A stretch of DNA of 64,000 nucleotides from Phoronis australis (GCA_002633005.1 NMRA01000212.1:9615-73614); one strand, 5' to 3'. Positions 1 to 12,832 are shown, counted from the stretch's first letter. Numbers and translations: made by a program. The notes: generated from the letters alone by a model not told the origin.

Positions 1-14
1 CCCCCCCCCCCCCC
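1..14. other. C homopolymer at window edge
   Basis: Fourteen C residues open the window directly before the 2.8-kb repeat. The other copy of that repeat lacks this run and is preceded by an N. The run may be a real homopolymer or a contig-end artefact; nothing is encoded. Confidence 0.7.
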
Positions 15-2813
15 ACCCGCTATCTATCTGTAAACACAGCGTTACACAATTGATAGGCATTCAAACTCCTAGGGCAAAATATTCACTGATTGCGAATACA
101 GTCACAGACAGTGATAATCAGTTAGAAGGACACTGATAAGTGAGAGTATATCATAAAAACATTAACTAATTAGTTACATATTTAAAAACTATTTTACTAA
201 ATTTTACTAATGTAGTGTTATATCAACGCCGACAGGCTAAAAATAATTGACGCACGCCTTACCGTATGATTAGCTGAATGCTAGTCGCAAGCCGACAAGT
301 CGGGCGAATCTGGCAGTGCAAGTAATAATTGTTCGATGGATAGGGGAGGTATGTGGATGAACTAACTTCGTTACCAAAGATAAAGATGAAGAATAAAGGC
401 GTGATAAAGGGTATTTCGACTGATAGGCTACCAATTCACACATTGATGTATGGCCATTTAAATTACACGCTAGTATGCTACATTGCGTAATAAGCCTTTT
501 AAACAGGGCGTAAAACATCGCGGTCAAGCATTCAACTCTTTAGTCGCATACTATTTCGCATACAAAAACACACATTCTCTAGTCTTATTGCTTTAACAGA
601 TTAAAGTCAAAATTTCTCAATTTATACCTCACGTAAAGGCAATGGTTTCGGATATGTAAGAGTATACCTAAACACAGTTTTAGCCTATTTTCAAATATTA
701 ATTAGTACTGAATCACAAACATTTCTGAAACAAAATAATGCTATATGTATTCCCAAAAATCCTGAAAACTCTCCACAAATACTTGCAAACTCTTCACTCC
801 GCCAATAAGCGTTAATAACGCTATGGATTAGCAAATCGACGATTGAAGGAAAACCGCTGAGACGTTATGGCACAGGAAATATTACAGGAGCTGAACAACC
901 GTTTTGTCACTCACGAGGACATGAGCGACAGCTCAGCCTCGAAATCTGTTTTCGCACAATTTAAAGTGGCTATGAACCGGTCTGGCGTTACAAAATTCAG
1001 CTTTCCCAAAAAGACCATTTATCGATGAAAATATTGGCCTCAAAAAGTTGTGATTTCTGCACTTCAAAAGAGTTGACATTGTATTACTGAATAGATCAAA
1101 CTCTAAGCTGACTTGTCACGACGTGTCATTTAATTGGTCAAGCATGGCATGCGAGAAGTCTTTGCAAGACCAAAAATCGTTTCCGACAAGTTGAGACCAA
1201 TTATAATAGCGGTACAAGTAGGAGTGGTCTAAATCAAAATTTAGTTTCTTAGACGCAACGCCAGTTTATTGCCGTTTTAAAGCATTATCATTTCAGGACT
1301 TCATCTAATTTTGTCACAACTCATCACGGTATATAGACCACACAGTTCGTTATATTACCGTCACAGTTTAGTTTCCAACAACACCGAGGCGTTTTAAAAA
1401 TATACGAGATTAATTCATTGTGTCCATGTTTCACATGAAATATGCATTATTATTATTTATTTATTGTAGTGACATAAGGGTGCCAGTAAATACAATCTTA
1501 AAGACAGAATATTCACCACACCCCCCAGCCTCAATGGGCTTACTCAGTCACCTAATAGTACCGGTAATTAAACCATTGCATAACATATTGCACACGCTCA
1601 AATATGACCACTTCAGACTAGTTTATAAACACATAATTACTTCTAACCTGCAAAGCGTCTTGAATGAATTTCGCTAGACCTTTCAAGTTATTTTGGAATA
1701 TTTGCATTGAGATACAAAAAAATCAAATGGCAAATGTCGCGTAATGTGTTTGATACCGGAACTCTATTTGCTCGTGGCTAGTAGTACTTCCTGTGGACAC
1801 TTCCTGTTCTTAGAACTTCTGTTAGAACTGTGGTACCCCCATATGTACATCTAATTGGATTAGTTTCCCCGCTATATATGTTGTAATCTTTATATAAATT
1901 CACTTTCATTGCATTGTGTAAACGACAGCCACACTCAATCCCATTCAGTTACGTCAAGTACTTCTTTCGTTCTTAAATAAACTGGTCGAGACACATCTGC
2001 CAAGTTGAACATCGATCACTGCGTCAACTCAGCCAGATAAAACAACACTTGTAAAAAAGTTAAAATTGTTTCTTCAGGATGGCCTATTACGCAACGCCGG
2101 ACAGTGTGGATGCACAACATCAACCTACCTGACCACGCGAAGTTTCCCATTTTGTTACCATTAGCCCACAGATTCAATGAAAAGGTCATCAAAGAGGCAC
2201 ACGCCAGCAGTCTCCATAGTGGCGACAACATGCTTATCAAGTTCAGACGTCAGAGCTAGTGAATTCCGAGAGTTTGCCAGCTGATCAGAGTTGTCATCCG
2301 ACTCAATGTGCCTTGCCGCAGAGTTGCTGAAAACTCGTATCCTTAACCAGCCCCCATCAAGTCTATGTGCCTACTATAATGGCACGCAAAATGGACAACC
2401 CTTTGAGAGTACTGGTGTTGATTAAACCTGTCATGTGTTCGCCAAGAACTCTATTGGCAACACCAGCAGCACGGTGTACATCTGTTTATTTACATGCGCG
2501 CTCACTGGAGCAGTGCATTTGCTGTTGGTATCTGATTAACCTGTCAGATCATTTATACAAGCTTTTCGTGCTTTTGCCAGCCTGCGCTCACTCCCATTTG
2601 TTGTGATTTCAGATAACGCCACAAATTTTGGCGCCCCGCACTGTCAACGAATTTGAGAAATCGAGAGATTTTCTCGCCGATCAGCAAGTCACCTGGAAAT
2701 TTATTCCTTCCCGCGCTTTATAATTTGGTGGGTTTTGAGAAAGTCCCGCCGAAATCACTAAAACATGGTTGAAGAAGGTCAACCTTTAACAAACTCTGTA
2801 CAATTCTTATAGA
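15..2813 (+). repeat. 2.8-kb direct repeat, copy A
   Basis: This stretch reappears almost base for base at 59005-61792 in the same orientation. It differs by scattered substitutions and small indels, for example a shorter run after 'attcactg' and an extra ~14 bases near 59387 in copy B. Homology ends abruptly at 2813, where copy A runs into a foldback MITE and copy B into different sequence. The right third carries a decayed retrotransposon integrase. It could be a transposon copy pair, a segmental duplication, or two haplotypes joined by assembly. Confidence 0.9.
2122..2641 (+). pseudogene. BEL/Pao-like integrase remnant (copy A)
   Basis: A broken integrase fragment read across frames. At 2122-2259 a peptide with PILLPLAHRF, IKEAHASSLHSG and IKFRRQ resembles the HHCC zinc-binding domain upstream of retroviral-type integrase cores, and ends in a stop. 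At 2387-2641 the core reads PFESTGVD, then VYICLFTCALTGAVHLLLVSD, then VVISDNATNF, with stop codons in between. The two Asp residues (in STGVD and SDN) correspond to the first two of the DDE triad. The wording LFTCA-x-x-x-AVHL is typical of BEL/Pao elements. It is clearly dead; reverse transcriptase and gag were not recognised. Confidence 0.75.
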
Positions 2814-3000
2814 ACACTTCTGGTATATTTACGTATCCTCAAATTTTCCAGCTGAGACGAACTCTGTCTAGAATGTGCAAACTTCAGTCATACGACCAAC
2901 CATTCTCCAGCTTGAAAGTCACATGACTTGCTAGCAAATGCGCAGATAACGCTCACCTCCGAGGGGAAATTTTAGACTACAAAAATATTGTATTTATTCA
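2813..3000. mobile_element. Degenerate foldback MITE (older copy)
   Basis: It starts with a decayed form of the 'gaacacctcgg' end at 2813. Its right part (cacctccgaggggaaattt, 2955-2973) mirrors the left-arm sequence of the better-preserved neighbour at 3031-3218. It abuts the end of the 2.8-kb repeat, so its insertion may define that breakpoint. Confidence 0.5.
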
Positions 3001-3030
3001 AAATCTTACACAAATTGAATGCATTCATTC

Positions 3031-3218
3031 GGAACACCTCGGGTATTTGCGTAGCCTGAAATTTCCTCTCGGAAGTGAACATGTATCTGCGCGTGCGTAA
3101 ACTTCTGGCATACAAGTCACGTGACCTGTAAACTGGATAATGATTGAAGTTCGCACATACGCAGGCAAAGGTCACCTCCGAGGGGAAATTTAGGCTACGA
3201 AGTTAACCGAGGTGTTCC
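3031..3218. mobile_element. 188-bp palindromic MITE
   Basis: The left end ggaacacctcgg (3031) is mirrored by ccgaggtgttcc (ends 3218). The arms pair for about 75 bp: gtagcctgaaatttcc on the left against ggaaatttaggctac on the right. There is no coding capacity. Related fragments lie at 2813, around 39653-39756, and as a short scrap near 49415-49437. Confidence 0.75.
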
Positions 3219-3389
3219 TGATGTTCTGCGCATGTGCGGACTTCAGTCATACCGCAAGGTATACAGAAGCTTCTCGCTGGTTCCCTACGTGCCTAGCCAG
3301 CACGCAGGTATCACGCAGTGGCACGCGCTTTAGCATTGGTTGATGTAGCTTCAGCAATCATTGGTTAGCTTTACAACACCTTTAAAAAA

Positions 3390-5110
3390 GGCGGACTGTG
3401 AAGGCGATTCTTAGCCTTGACATGCAAGTGGCGTCGCGGCAACTATTTCGTTTCTGCAATGATGTTTAACAGCCGCGTGCTTGAACTACATACATGTACA
3501 ATAAACACGTATCTGGGCGATTTAACACGGTGCGATATTCATACTGTGTGAATACAGGACAGTATCGTAAACACTGAAAAGTCATCGACAGTAGAAAGAT
3601 GCACTCCGAAAAGGCGCAACCACAATTTCTAGAATTCACATTTCCTGAACATAAATTTCAAGCACCGATTTGTCTGCCCAATAGACCACTTTACACTTCA
3701 GTCCATCAGTCAGGCCAGTTTGTATGCGTAAAGCGCTGCCTGTTGATTGGTCACATGATTGAAGTTCACATACATGCGCAAATACAGTTCAACTCCGAAG
3801 AAAAAAATGACGGGATGAAAATAAGCGAAATGTTCCGGACGATCACGGCATTAGGTGTGCTATCGTCAACTTTCAGGATTTCCTTTTGGCGGCGTACGGC
3901 ACACAATGACCTTATATGGTTCGTTTTACCGAGAGTGCTATCTCAATCAGGCAAAATCAGTCGTCCATGTTAACGATGCTGTCTCAGTACGCTCTCGAAA
4001 CAGTTCACCGATTACGTTCCAGAGTCGCCACCAGCCGATACCACAGCTAGATTACAACGTACGCTACCGCACCAGCATCGTTCCTCAAAACCCCCAGCGA
4101 AGGACAGCTCTCCAAGCTCGCACTCAAATAACAGACGTAATTACACCATTCTCAAAATATCCAGACTTGTCAAACAATCGTTGGCAACTGTACTTACACT
4201 CAGTTCATAGGCGGATTTAGGGGGGCTGCCCCCCTCCTCCCTTGGCTGCAGCAACGAAAATGAAACAGCAACAGCGTGAAGTGTGAGGAAATATTGAGTC
4301 CAGCAACTAGGACCGGCAGTGGATGAGGGGCGAGGCTCAGACTCTTAGTTAGCCATCGATACAAAGAAAAAGCAATTTTTTTTAAATTACTGCAATCGAA
4401 GTTTTATTTCCATTGCAACCATACAGGTTTATGCGTCCAAGCAACACTGCAGCATTCACATAGATGACATTAATTTATGATCAAGCTCGGTTTTCGCTAT
4501 TTTAGAGAAACCTGTACTTTCATTGCCGGACCCTATAGTGCCTATTTAAAAAATGGCTTGCTCACTTCGTCTGTTTCTCTACCACTGAATGCGCAGTCGG
4601 TACTCATGCTCAAAGACTCGAAGACTCCATTGTCTTCCTGTGACGCAGTAGATCAAGTGATAAGTCAATGCTTACACAGCCATCTTACTGGTTCCCGGCG
4701 TGCCGCTAGGTGGTAGCCACCACGCAGGTATCACATAATTTTCCTTGGGAAATTTTTTTATACCGGCGTTTCTGATTGGCTGGTCGAATTCTCAACAGGC
4801 AGCACTTTACGCAAACAAACTGGCATGACTGGTGGAAGAAGTGTAAATGTGGTCTGCTGTACAGACAAATCGGTGCCTAAAATACTCAAAAAATGTGAAT
4901 CCCAGAAAATCGTGGTAGCTCCTTTTCCGAGTCCATCTTTCTACTGTCGCTGACCTTTATTTACGTTGCTGTCCCGTATTCAAACACTGTGAATAACACA
5001 TAAGTTAAATCGGCCAGACGCGGCTATTAAACATTAGGCCTACTGCAGAAACGAAATAGTTACTGCTACGGCACTTGCATGACAAGGCTAAAATTCGTTC
5101 ATAGTCCGCC
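3390..5110. mobile_element. 1.7-kb foldback element with ~320-360-bp inverted arms
   Basis: Left arm 3390-~3750 and right arm ~4793-5110 are inverted copies: ggcggactgtga...agccttgacatgcaagt on the left matches acttgcatgacaaggct...agtccgcc on the right, and the similarity runs through to the cctgttga / tcaacagg region. The ~1.04-kb interior has open frames of 121-124 codons (3599-4220) that I do not recognise and that show no transposase motif. The interior and left flank also hold 'ctggttccc' fragments related to the mini-element at 62972. Best read as a non-autonomous terminal-inverted-repeat element; superfamily unknown. Confidence 0.7.
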
Positions 5111-5694
5111 ATATTCCGACTTTGTTGTAAAGCTAACTAATGACTGCCGAGGTTACATCAACCAACAAAAAGACCAAAATCGCAATATTTTGGTCATCTT
5201 TTGGCTGGCATCTATTTTTTCCGATGTACTTAGCAAGGTAAAAAGACACGGGTTTGTTCAGTTTCATGTTTGAGGAACTCCATCGACTGTGTTTTCTATA
5301 AGTTATGCCTTTTTCAGGTGTCGTGAGACAAGGTGCAAACGGGCTTTTATTGACCAAGACCAATAATAACGTCAAAATCAGTCACTCGAGCTATGGTCTT
5401 TGACAGCTTTATCATCCTAAGGCTAGGATCAAAGCAATACGACAAAAGCCCTCCTCATATTGCGGCGATTTGTTTTGATACGGGTCGGTTAAACTGGCCG
5501 AAGCCGGAAGCGATAGATTTGATTAATATCAGGCATCATAACACTAATAACCTGACGGAGGCTCACAGTGGAATCGGAATCTACAATTACAGCCACAATT
5601 AGGGCACCCATAAAGGAAATTAATTCATATGTTGGTCCTGGCCAAGAGTGAGGCACATATACGTTGTATGTGTATAGAAACGTTTAAAACACAA
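5111..5694. other. Spacer, no gene recognised
   Basis: Short open frames occur on both strands around 5079-5602, but none shows a recognisable domain, and they overlap each other antisense. No repeat partner was noticed inside the window. Confidence 0.4.
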
Positions 5695-6372
5695 TACTGG
5701 AGAGGTTTCGCAAAGCGACGTGAACGTGAATTATCACGCTTTTATAATACCGCGTTATACATTCCATTTTTGGCTGTGGTGAGTATTTTACGCGAATACA
5801 TAGATTCACGTCGCGTGTGGCCCGGCCCTTTTTAATTATTTGATAAGACATCGAAAAGATTTTTATTTTGAAATGAATCTCAATCTTTCACCTTTGCTTC
5901 AGTATAAAATGAATACGATTCTTTTGTCTATAAATGTTCTTAAAGTTTATTTGCAAGAAAGGCAACACTTTTTCCAAAATCCTTATTCTGCCGGGGTTTG
6001 CTGGGTATCATCGAACTAGAATGGGTTTTTACGAAACATGATTTTGTGTTGTTATTCTTTTAAATTCTTAATTTACATGCATCTATTTATTTGAAACTCC
6101 TCAATTAATAAATGTCGAATTCTAAGAGTTGGCCATTTTTCCCAACAATTCGTAGAAACGATTTTTTTCATATTCAACATACATTTCTATCTAGTGGATA
6201 TGTACTACGATAACTGGAGACCATGAGCTCACTTATTTAGTTCACGTTTACTTTCACGTTCGCGTAAAACTTTAGCTTTTTTGAAAAACCTATTTTTGTT
6301 ACTGTTACGTGAATCGGCACACAATTAAGTGTGCATCATAAGTCACTTCACCTCTCTTTGCGAAACCTCTAG
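5695..6372. mobile_element. Probable ~680-bp element with inverted ends
   Basis: Two blocks on the left (gaggtttcgcaaag near 5702 and tattttacgcgaatacatag near 5785) recur inverted on the right in mirrored order (near 6357 and 6250), with similar spacing. The ends are diverged, and no open frame of note lies between them. It sits directly beside the long palindrome at 6394. Confidence 0.45.
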
Positions 6373-6393
6373 TATATGTTATATAACGCACGT

Positions 6394-6571
6394 GATAAAT
6401 ATAGATTATTACATGGCGAAGTCGTTATCCCCCGTTATCTAGAGCCCGACTGGATTTCGGAGAATTGTCGCTCGAGGGGCGTTAGCCCCGAGGGTGATAA
6501 TTCTCCAAAATCCACGAGGGCTCTAGATAAGGGGGATAACGACTGAGAACATGTAATAATCTATTTATACC
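6394..6571. repeat. 178-bp near-perfect palindrome (foldback MITE)
   Basis: From 6394 (gataaatatagattattaca) to 6571 the sequence folds back on itself. Paired blocks include gtcgttatccccc / gggggataacgac, ttatctagagccc / gggctctagataa, ggagaatt / aattctcc, and an inner ctcgaggggc / gccccgag. It would form a hairpin of roughly 85-bp arms with a very small loop. Confidence 0.85.
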
Positions 6572-7093
6572 ACATACTGAACGAGAAACATTGCAATGAA
6601 TCGATCTACCTTTCTGAACTCGCCTCGGCTTTGTAACTACTTTCTATATCAGAGGCCCGGGGTCGGAGGTCGTGACCATTTAAGAAAAGCCGAGCTATTT
6701 TTGTCAAATAATGTTTATACTCAAAACCAATTGAAAATTTAAACAAAATACAAATAAAGTGAATCTATAAATTAAGGTTTAGCAACTATTATAGCTTACT
6801 ACACATTTTATCACGCTAAGCTTCGAAAGGGAATATATCGTCTGCTAAAGTAGGTTACCAATAGTAACTGAGTATAATGCTCAAGTCAAAGGATCCCGAC
6901 GACACGATACCCGCATTCAAATTGGAGATCGGTGATTTACAAGTGAGAGAACACGAGAGAAAAATTTCACTGAATTAAATTATCGTTTTTATGGAAATTA
7001 TGCGTTTTATTTTTCATAGCGTATAAATGTCGGTGCAATGCCCTTTGCGCGTGCTCATTCAAGTATTCTATTTTCACGTTCGATGACGTCAGC

Positions 7094-7166
7094 CGCTGAG
7101 TGGTGTAGTGGTAAAGTCGGCGACTCGAAACGCTTGAGGCCCGGGTTCGAATCCGGCCTCGGTTTC
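7094..7166 (+). tRNA. tRNA-like sequence (tRNA pseudogene or SINE head)
   Basis: A good A box (tggtgtagtggtaa, from 7101) and a perfect B box (ggttcgaatcc, 7144-7154) are present at tRNA spacing. A possible anticodon loop ctcgaaa would read CGA (Ser). The acceptor pairing is partial and the T stem has mismatches, so this is more likely a tRNA-derived SINE or a decayed tRNA than a working gene. Confidence 0.5.
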
Positions 7167-7199
7167 CCGCCAAAATGTTCTCTGTCACTAGTGAGATAA

Positions 7200-10100
7200 C
7201 TTTAGGGGTTATTACACGGTTGTATCTGCCATTCGAAGCTGATATTGTGGTATAACTGTGGGTTATTATACCGAGATATATGCAAGCCGATTTAAGCGAC
7301 GACGAACATATTTATCTTATCCTATAGGCGTGATTGTATGGCCATGAAATACGGGTCGTATTTTGAGGTTTGATATAGAAGAACTACTTTTTCGTATTCA
7401 ACGCTCGTCAAAACTCCCTCCTGAGCACACAGCACTCTTCAAATGTGATTATATATGGCATCACTTTGCGTTCAGCTCCGTTCGCAATATTTTCACATGC
7501 CAATACTACAATGTGAGTTCTGAAAACTAAACAAAAAAGTGTATTTAAAATAATGTTGTCAATGTTTCTTAATATATCGTAAACTTTTGCACATGACCAG
7601 AACACTTAAATCACAAAAAATCTCAAACTTGCCACAATATATTTGGGATTAGGAAAGCAATATACATTACCAATGCATGCCTCCTTTTGGTCACCTATTG
7701 CACTACATTAGCTGAGGTTCTTTACGGTCAAATGTGAGTCAATTTTTAAATTCGTTCTCAAAACAATCAAAATACGTCGAGCACAAAAGCAAAACTGCAA
7801 CTTTTGTAAACACTGTATTTTTTACGATAAATTTCGGAATACTTTCTACCTAAAAATGATGAGAACGGCGCAAGGAGTATTTTTAAGAAGCGTCTGAACG
7901 TGCATCAGCCCCAACGACTGGGTGTCCTGCACAGATATACTCAACGAAGTCAAGAAAATCGTCAGAAATGTAAGCAAACTTTAGCTTAGAAATAGATTTA
8001 GCTAAATGCAAATAGCAGATATGCACCCGAAGCCTGTAGCTGCTGTAAAATACAACTTGACTGCCGTGTCATGTAAACTACAAAAAAATTCATTCATAAA
8101 AAATTTGCTTCGCCCTTGTTCAAATACGTTTGCATATCACGAATCTCGATATAATTTTCACTGGAACAAACACGTGCGTTGTATAACCTATATATACATA
8201 TTGCGTGACCTATTTTTAAGACGCGCATTTACACGTATCTTCACAGGACTAAGAAGTAGCATCTGTTTATATGTCGTTGCGGAATTGCGAAGAAATTTGA
8301 ACTCATAAAGTGTGCGTTTATTCCATATAAAATAGCAACAGTTACAAACTAATCAACACATGGAACAAACTAACATGAAATAACGAATTAAGAGACAAAT
8401 AGCCTTCTGCTACTTGTACTACAGGACCGGCAGTAGGTTGAGCACTGAGGCGATCAGAACAAGATGTTGTGTAAAAGAAAAGTATGTCATAATATAAACT
8501 TGTTATAACTATTAACGATTTTATTTGCTTATATTGACTAAATACAACACGTAGTATTTATTTACCAAAGCAACGACTCATTCATTACTAGTTGGCCAAA
8601 TGAACCAACTGCATCGTTTAGATTGCGCGTTTGCGTACCTTAAAAACACTATTTTCACCACAATTTTCATCAAGTTTGTTGAAATTAAAATTTAGTTGTT
8701 ATTTGAAATGTTTATGATTTGTGTTCAGTTGTCATTTGTAAAGTGTTTTTCAATTATTGGAGACATTTTATAACAGTAAACAAACGTAAGATGTGAGGGT
8801 ACTAAAGATGTTTTCAAATAAATATCGTAGTTCCTATGAATTTAGTCGTCGACCAAATACCGCAATCCTTACGGCATCTCTAGAGATGATAACGGTTATC
8901 TTCTCTAGAGACTACACCAAAGAGTACTTCTGACGTATTTCACGATTTGATAACACAGTTACTTCACGGCCGTATCATTACCTATGTATGATAATACGCT
9001 ATGTTATTCAGAAGACACAAAATCAGGTCATGCACAATGCGTGGTGCGAAAAACATTTAAGCGAGTTAGACGCAATTTCAATTTATCGTTGAATAAAAAA
9101 TCTTTGCTGTACTTTGGTCTTTGTTTACTATAAATTTGAAAAAATGGGGTTTCTTGTATTAGCTTGTCCTTTGCAATTGCCTGTAAAGACACGTCTCACT
9201 GGCAAAACGTGAATTTACAAGAGTTAATGAAAAGACACTTTTAGTTAAATTAATAATTGAAATGGTTTTGAAAACGGACTAATTTCGTTTCCCAATGTCA
9301 GTTTTATGTTTTAACGGCTTTAATCATGTTTTTAGGATTAGTGATTTTCTTAAGCATTCGAAAGAAGACGAGGTTTTCATGATATCCATTATTTTGAATT
9401 TTAACGATTTGTACGAAGAAATAGTTTGCGTAAGTAACATTTCTCCAAGCGAACTGCTATCGACTGAACGACTGAGTAACGTGACTGCAGCAAAGTTATT
9501 GCTAATGGTGCATTTAAATTGAGTTTAAATAAATTGATGATGTTGTATATGGGCCGCAGGCATTTGTACTTCGAATAAACTGAGCTGTGATCAAAAACTG
9601 ATTGCTTTTTATTCAATATGCGCGCATAGATGCACTACTTTAATAAAGAATCCCTATGGTGGTTGAAGACATTCTGGCTGTTCAGGGACATAAAACACCA
9701 GAAATGGAACATGTCCATATTTTGTGACAGGCATGTCACTGCAACTAGCTCTGGTGTACACTGTATCCAAAAATGTAGGACGGGTACGAGGAATGCGCAC
9801 GGTCGATAAGGCGTAAAAATATGCTTGTTAGAGAAATTGTTATGAATTGATGGGACCATTTCACATAGAATGTCTCCAATAAAAACAAAACGAGACGGGA
9901 CTTGTAATGGTCTTGTAACGCTTCGAATGGAACTCTTCACTATTTTAATGTTACATTTAAAACTAGAAAATTTGAATAAACTCCACAACAAAATGTTTGA
10001 TATTTCCTGGCTGCAGTGCCCCGAATTCATTGTGGGTGGGGACGAATAACATTGATAACCAAAAAGTTATAGTTCAGGTTCCCCACACAAAAGCCTTCAA

Positions 10101-12830
10101 TTTCAGGATTGAACTTACCTTGATGAGTTCATGCTGAACTTGACCAAAAAACAGTTTAGTTCGAGTTTGCCAAATTAGATATTTTATTTCGAGCTCTACC
10201 AGAGTAATTCTCAGTCATAGGAGCTACTAAGTGCATCTGGACAATGAGAAATAGGTTCTATTTAGTCTGAAAATATGTTTGAAAGGAGTTTAGTTACGAA
10301 AATAGGCTTTACTGAATGTGGCTGAACTATAAAGAAACACGGGTTTTGCCTTCAAGAAGTATTTACTAGTCTGATTATCAATTTAGATGAAGCAGTCAGT
10401 AACTAAAGTACTCGCGCGATTTGTGTAAGTAATGCTTGGACATGTGCATGTAATCTTGTGGCGCTTGACGTGATGTCTCCCAGAGGTTTGTGTGACCTTG
10501 ACGACCTTGAAATGAACTTGCGTTACCGGTGAACACAACCCTGGACCAGCGTTATTGACCTCTTAAAAAATTTGCCCTTGCCGCCTAAACGGGTACAATT
10601 TTTGTTTGTTTCAGGGTCTAGTCCCGGGGAGTACTCTTAGAATGGGTATACGGCTATTTCATGATAAGTTTCCTTACGAAAGGGCCCCTCTCCTGACAGA
10701 AGACTCTACGGAAGGGTGACCTGTTCCGAATGTACAGTCTGTAAAAAATCGCTTTGGGAGTTCGAAACTCTATAAAAGGCTCCTTTCCAACTACACAACA
10801 GAAAGGTATTAAATATTTTATATATTTTTTAAACCTTTGGTAGCAAAATGTGCTTATTTTGACAACGTATCCTCTCTTCTTGAATCACTTGGGGTTAGGA
10901 TTTGCCCCCACTAAAGGTGAGTGTTTTTAAAACAAAACTCTATGGAAGGTAACTTTTTCACGGAGCCCCATACAAATGCTTCCTTGTTTCTAATCCTCTT
11001 TTCAGTGTTATGTAGAATCTTATTCCTTAGTCTGTGCATTTAGTAAAATATCTAAAAAAGTGTAGATTTTAACTCTGTAATATATTTTCTGAAAGTAGAA
11101 AGCCTGTAGAATTTGATTTTTGTCTTCTTAGCAACCTGCTATTAGTAGGGTCACGTGACCGTGTCTTTTGCCTAAAATTTAGCAAAAATGAAATGTACAC
11201 AATGATACAAATAACAGAATCAATAACATGATCAAATTATATTTGATATAAATGTTCAAGGTGAGATATCAAATACAAAATATCGCTTTCGTTTTATGCC
11301 GATGGAAAAAAAGTCCTGTTTTGATGGCACCTCATGGAAAAGTGAAAATTTTTAATAACAATTCCTCACAGAGTTTTTGAAAACAGTGCATAAAGAATAG
11401 TATCTAATGAGTGTTCTAATATTTAGCTCTTTGCAACACCCGTCAAAATATAATCGAGTACAACGTGTTGTCTACGTTCAAGTCGAGCTATAAGCTAATC
11501 CATGTAAAAACGTGCGTCTTATCGCCACTCTGGTCCATCATAAGTTTCAGTACGATATGCACTTAGACAACGTAATAATATGTTATTCATAATGCAAACG
11601 TTTCTTATTTTTTATAGTTAATTTGTGGCGAACTTGAGGTCAGTTAGCGTTATCCTCTCCTTCGCTTGCCCACCACAACATTAATTGATAAGAGCCATCA
11701 ACAAATTATGACCCTTCCTATATAGTAACTGATTGAACAATCATTTGTCATAGTCATGATTGGTCTACCGACAGACTAGTCGACTCAAAACTCCCATAAT
11801 GCCTCGGTCACTTAGAGCTTCCGATGCAGATCCGATGAGTTTGACTGAGGCAGAAAAATGGTCATAGCGACCGGCAGTCGGATGATTATAGGAGCCACCC
11901 ACAGGCAGTTACGAGAGTCAAAAATCGCCAAACAGAACTATTGCTCCGATAAAAACATCGCACCAACATGCTAGACATCGGGATACAGCTTAAAATCGGC
12001 GGGATCGGCCGAACATAGCCGATATGTGATCAAAGCATTACGAAGGAGTTACATCAAATAGTTAAAAAGAGGTAATATACCCTTGAGTGTTCCGTTGAAG
12101 AAAACAAATTTCGACTTGGATCAATTATAAAATTGGTCTCAGCATGTTCCTTACGGGGATGAGAATTCAATTTTTGGCTTTACGAAGAACTTACAATTCT
12201 TTATTTCTCGAGACCATACTCGGCGAATAAACTGACAACTTGATAAATCAACTTGTTGACATTTATCTACAGACATAATGAATTGTAATCTCATTCTAAA
12301 TTCAGATAGCACTCCTAGTTTGAATAAGGAACAATTTGAGACTAATTTCACAACGGCAAGTCATCTAGAAAAAGAATTGTTCAGTGACGAATGCAGGGTT
12401 TATTGCCGCGTTAAAGTTCTTTTCTAAATGACAATTATGAACCTGAAATTGCAATTTCATGATTTTGTGATGACTGACACCGCTGAATTGCTAAAAAAGT
12501 TTGATTTTTAGCACATACATTGTTCTAAAGCTTGGTTTAATGTTCGTGTATGATAATTTAAATTTCCGATGAAATTTTTTTACGGCCGGGAGTGAGAGAC
12601 AGTCATGGCATGAGCATCAGCTGTCGTAACCCGGGGGAAGGCTTGGGATACGGCATTGTTGTCATCAATTATGTATGTCCCTGCTCGTTGCAAGAACCAC
12701 CATGGGTAAAGAATGGTCCCCACATGTATGCGTATAAAGTAGTCAGCAAAAGCAATCGTACAAGCGTCACCTGACAACTCCTCTTAAGGAAACATGGACG
12801 GAAGATAACAAAATGCCCTTGATTATAGTC
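7200..12830. other. Long AT-rich stretch without recognisable genes
   Basis: I see only short isolated open frames here, such as 8006-8308 on plus and 9635-10030 on minus, with no domain or convincing splice context. If the exon at 13071-13341 is real, this is the start of its first intron. A search by eye for the next conserved aminopeptidase exons (FPCFDEP, GAMEN, HELAH) found none between 1 and 13 kb. Confidence 0.5.
8877..8911. repeat. 35-bp palindrome
   Basis: tctctagaga-t-gataac-g-gttatc-t-tctctagaga. It is perfect apart from one T-T mismatch pair and the central base. It could be a short foldback element or a protein-binding palindrome; no context favours either. Confidence 0.6.
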
Positions 12831-12832
12831 TA

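Noticed and set aside
1790-2020. Possible LTR in the 2.8-kb repeat (TATA-like tatataaattc, then aaataaact)
   Set aside because: No second LTR copy flanks the integrase remnant within the repeat, and no primer-binding site was recognised.
3599-4220. 121- and 124-codon frames as host genes
   Set aside because: They lie within and across the inverted arms of a foldback element and overlap each other in different frames.
12580-12777. Overlapping 60- and 65-codon frames on both strands
   Set aside because: Mirror frames with no domain; GC-richer patch only.
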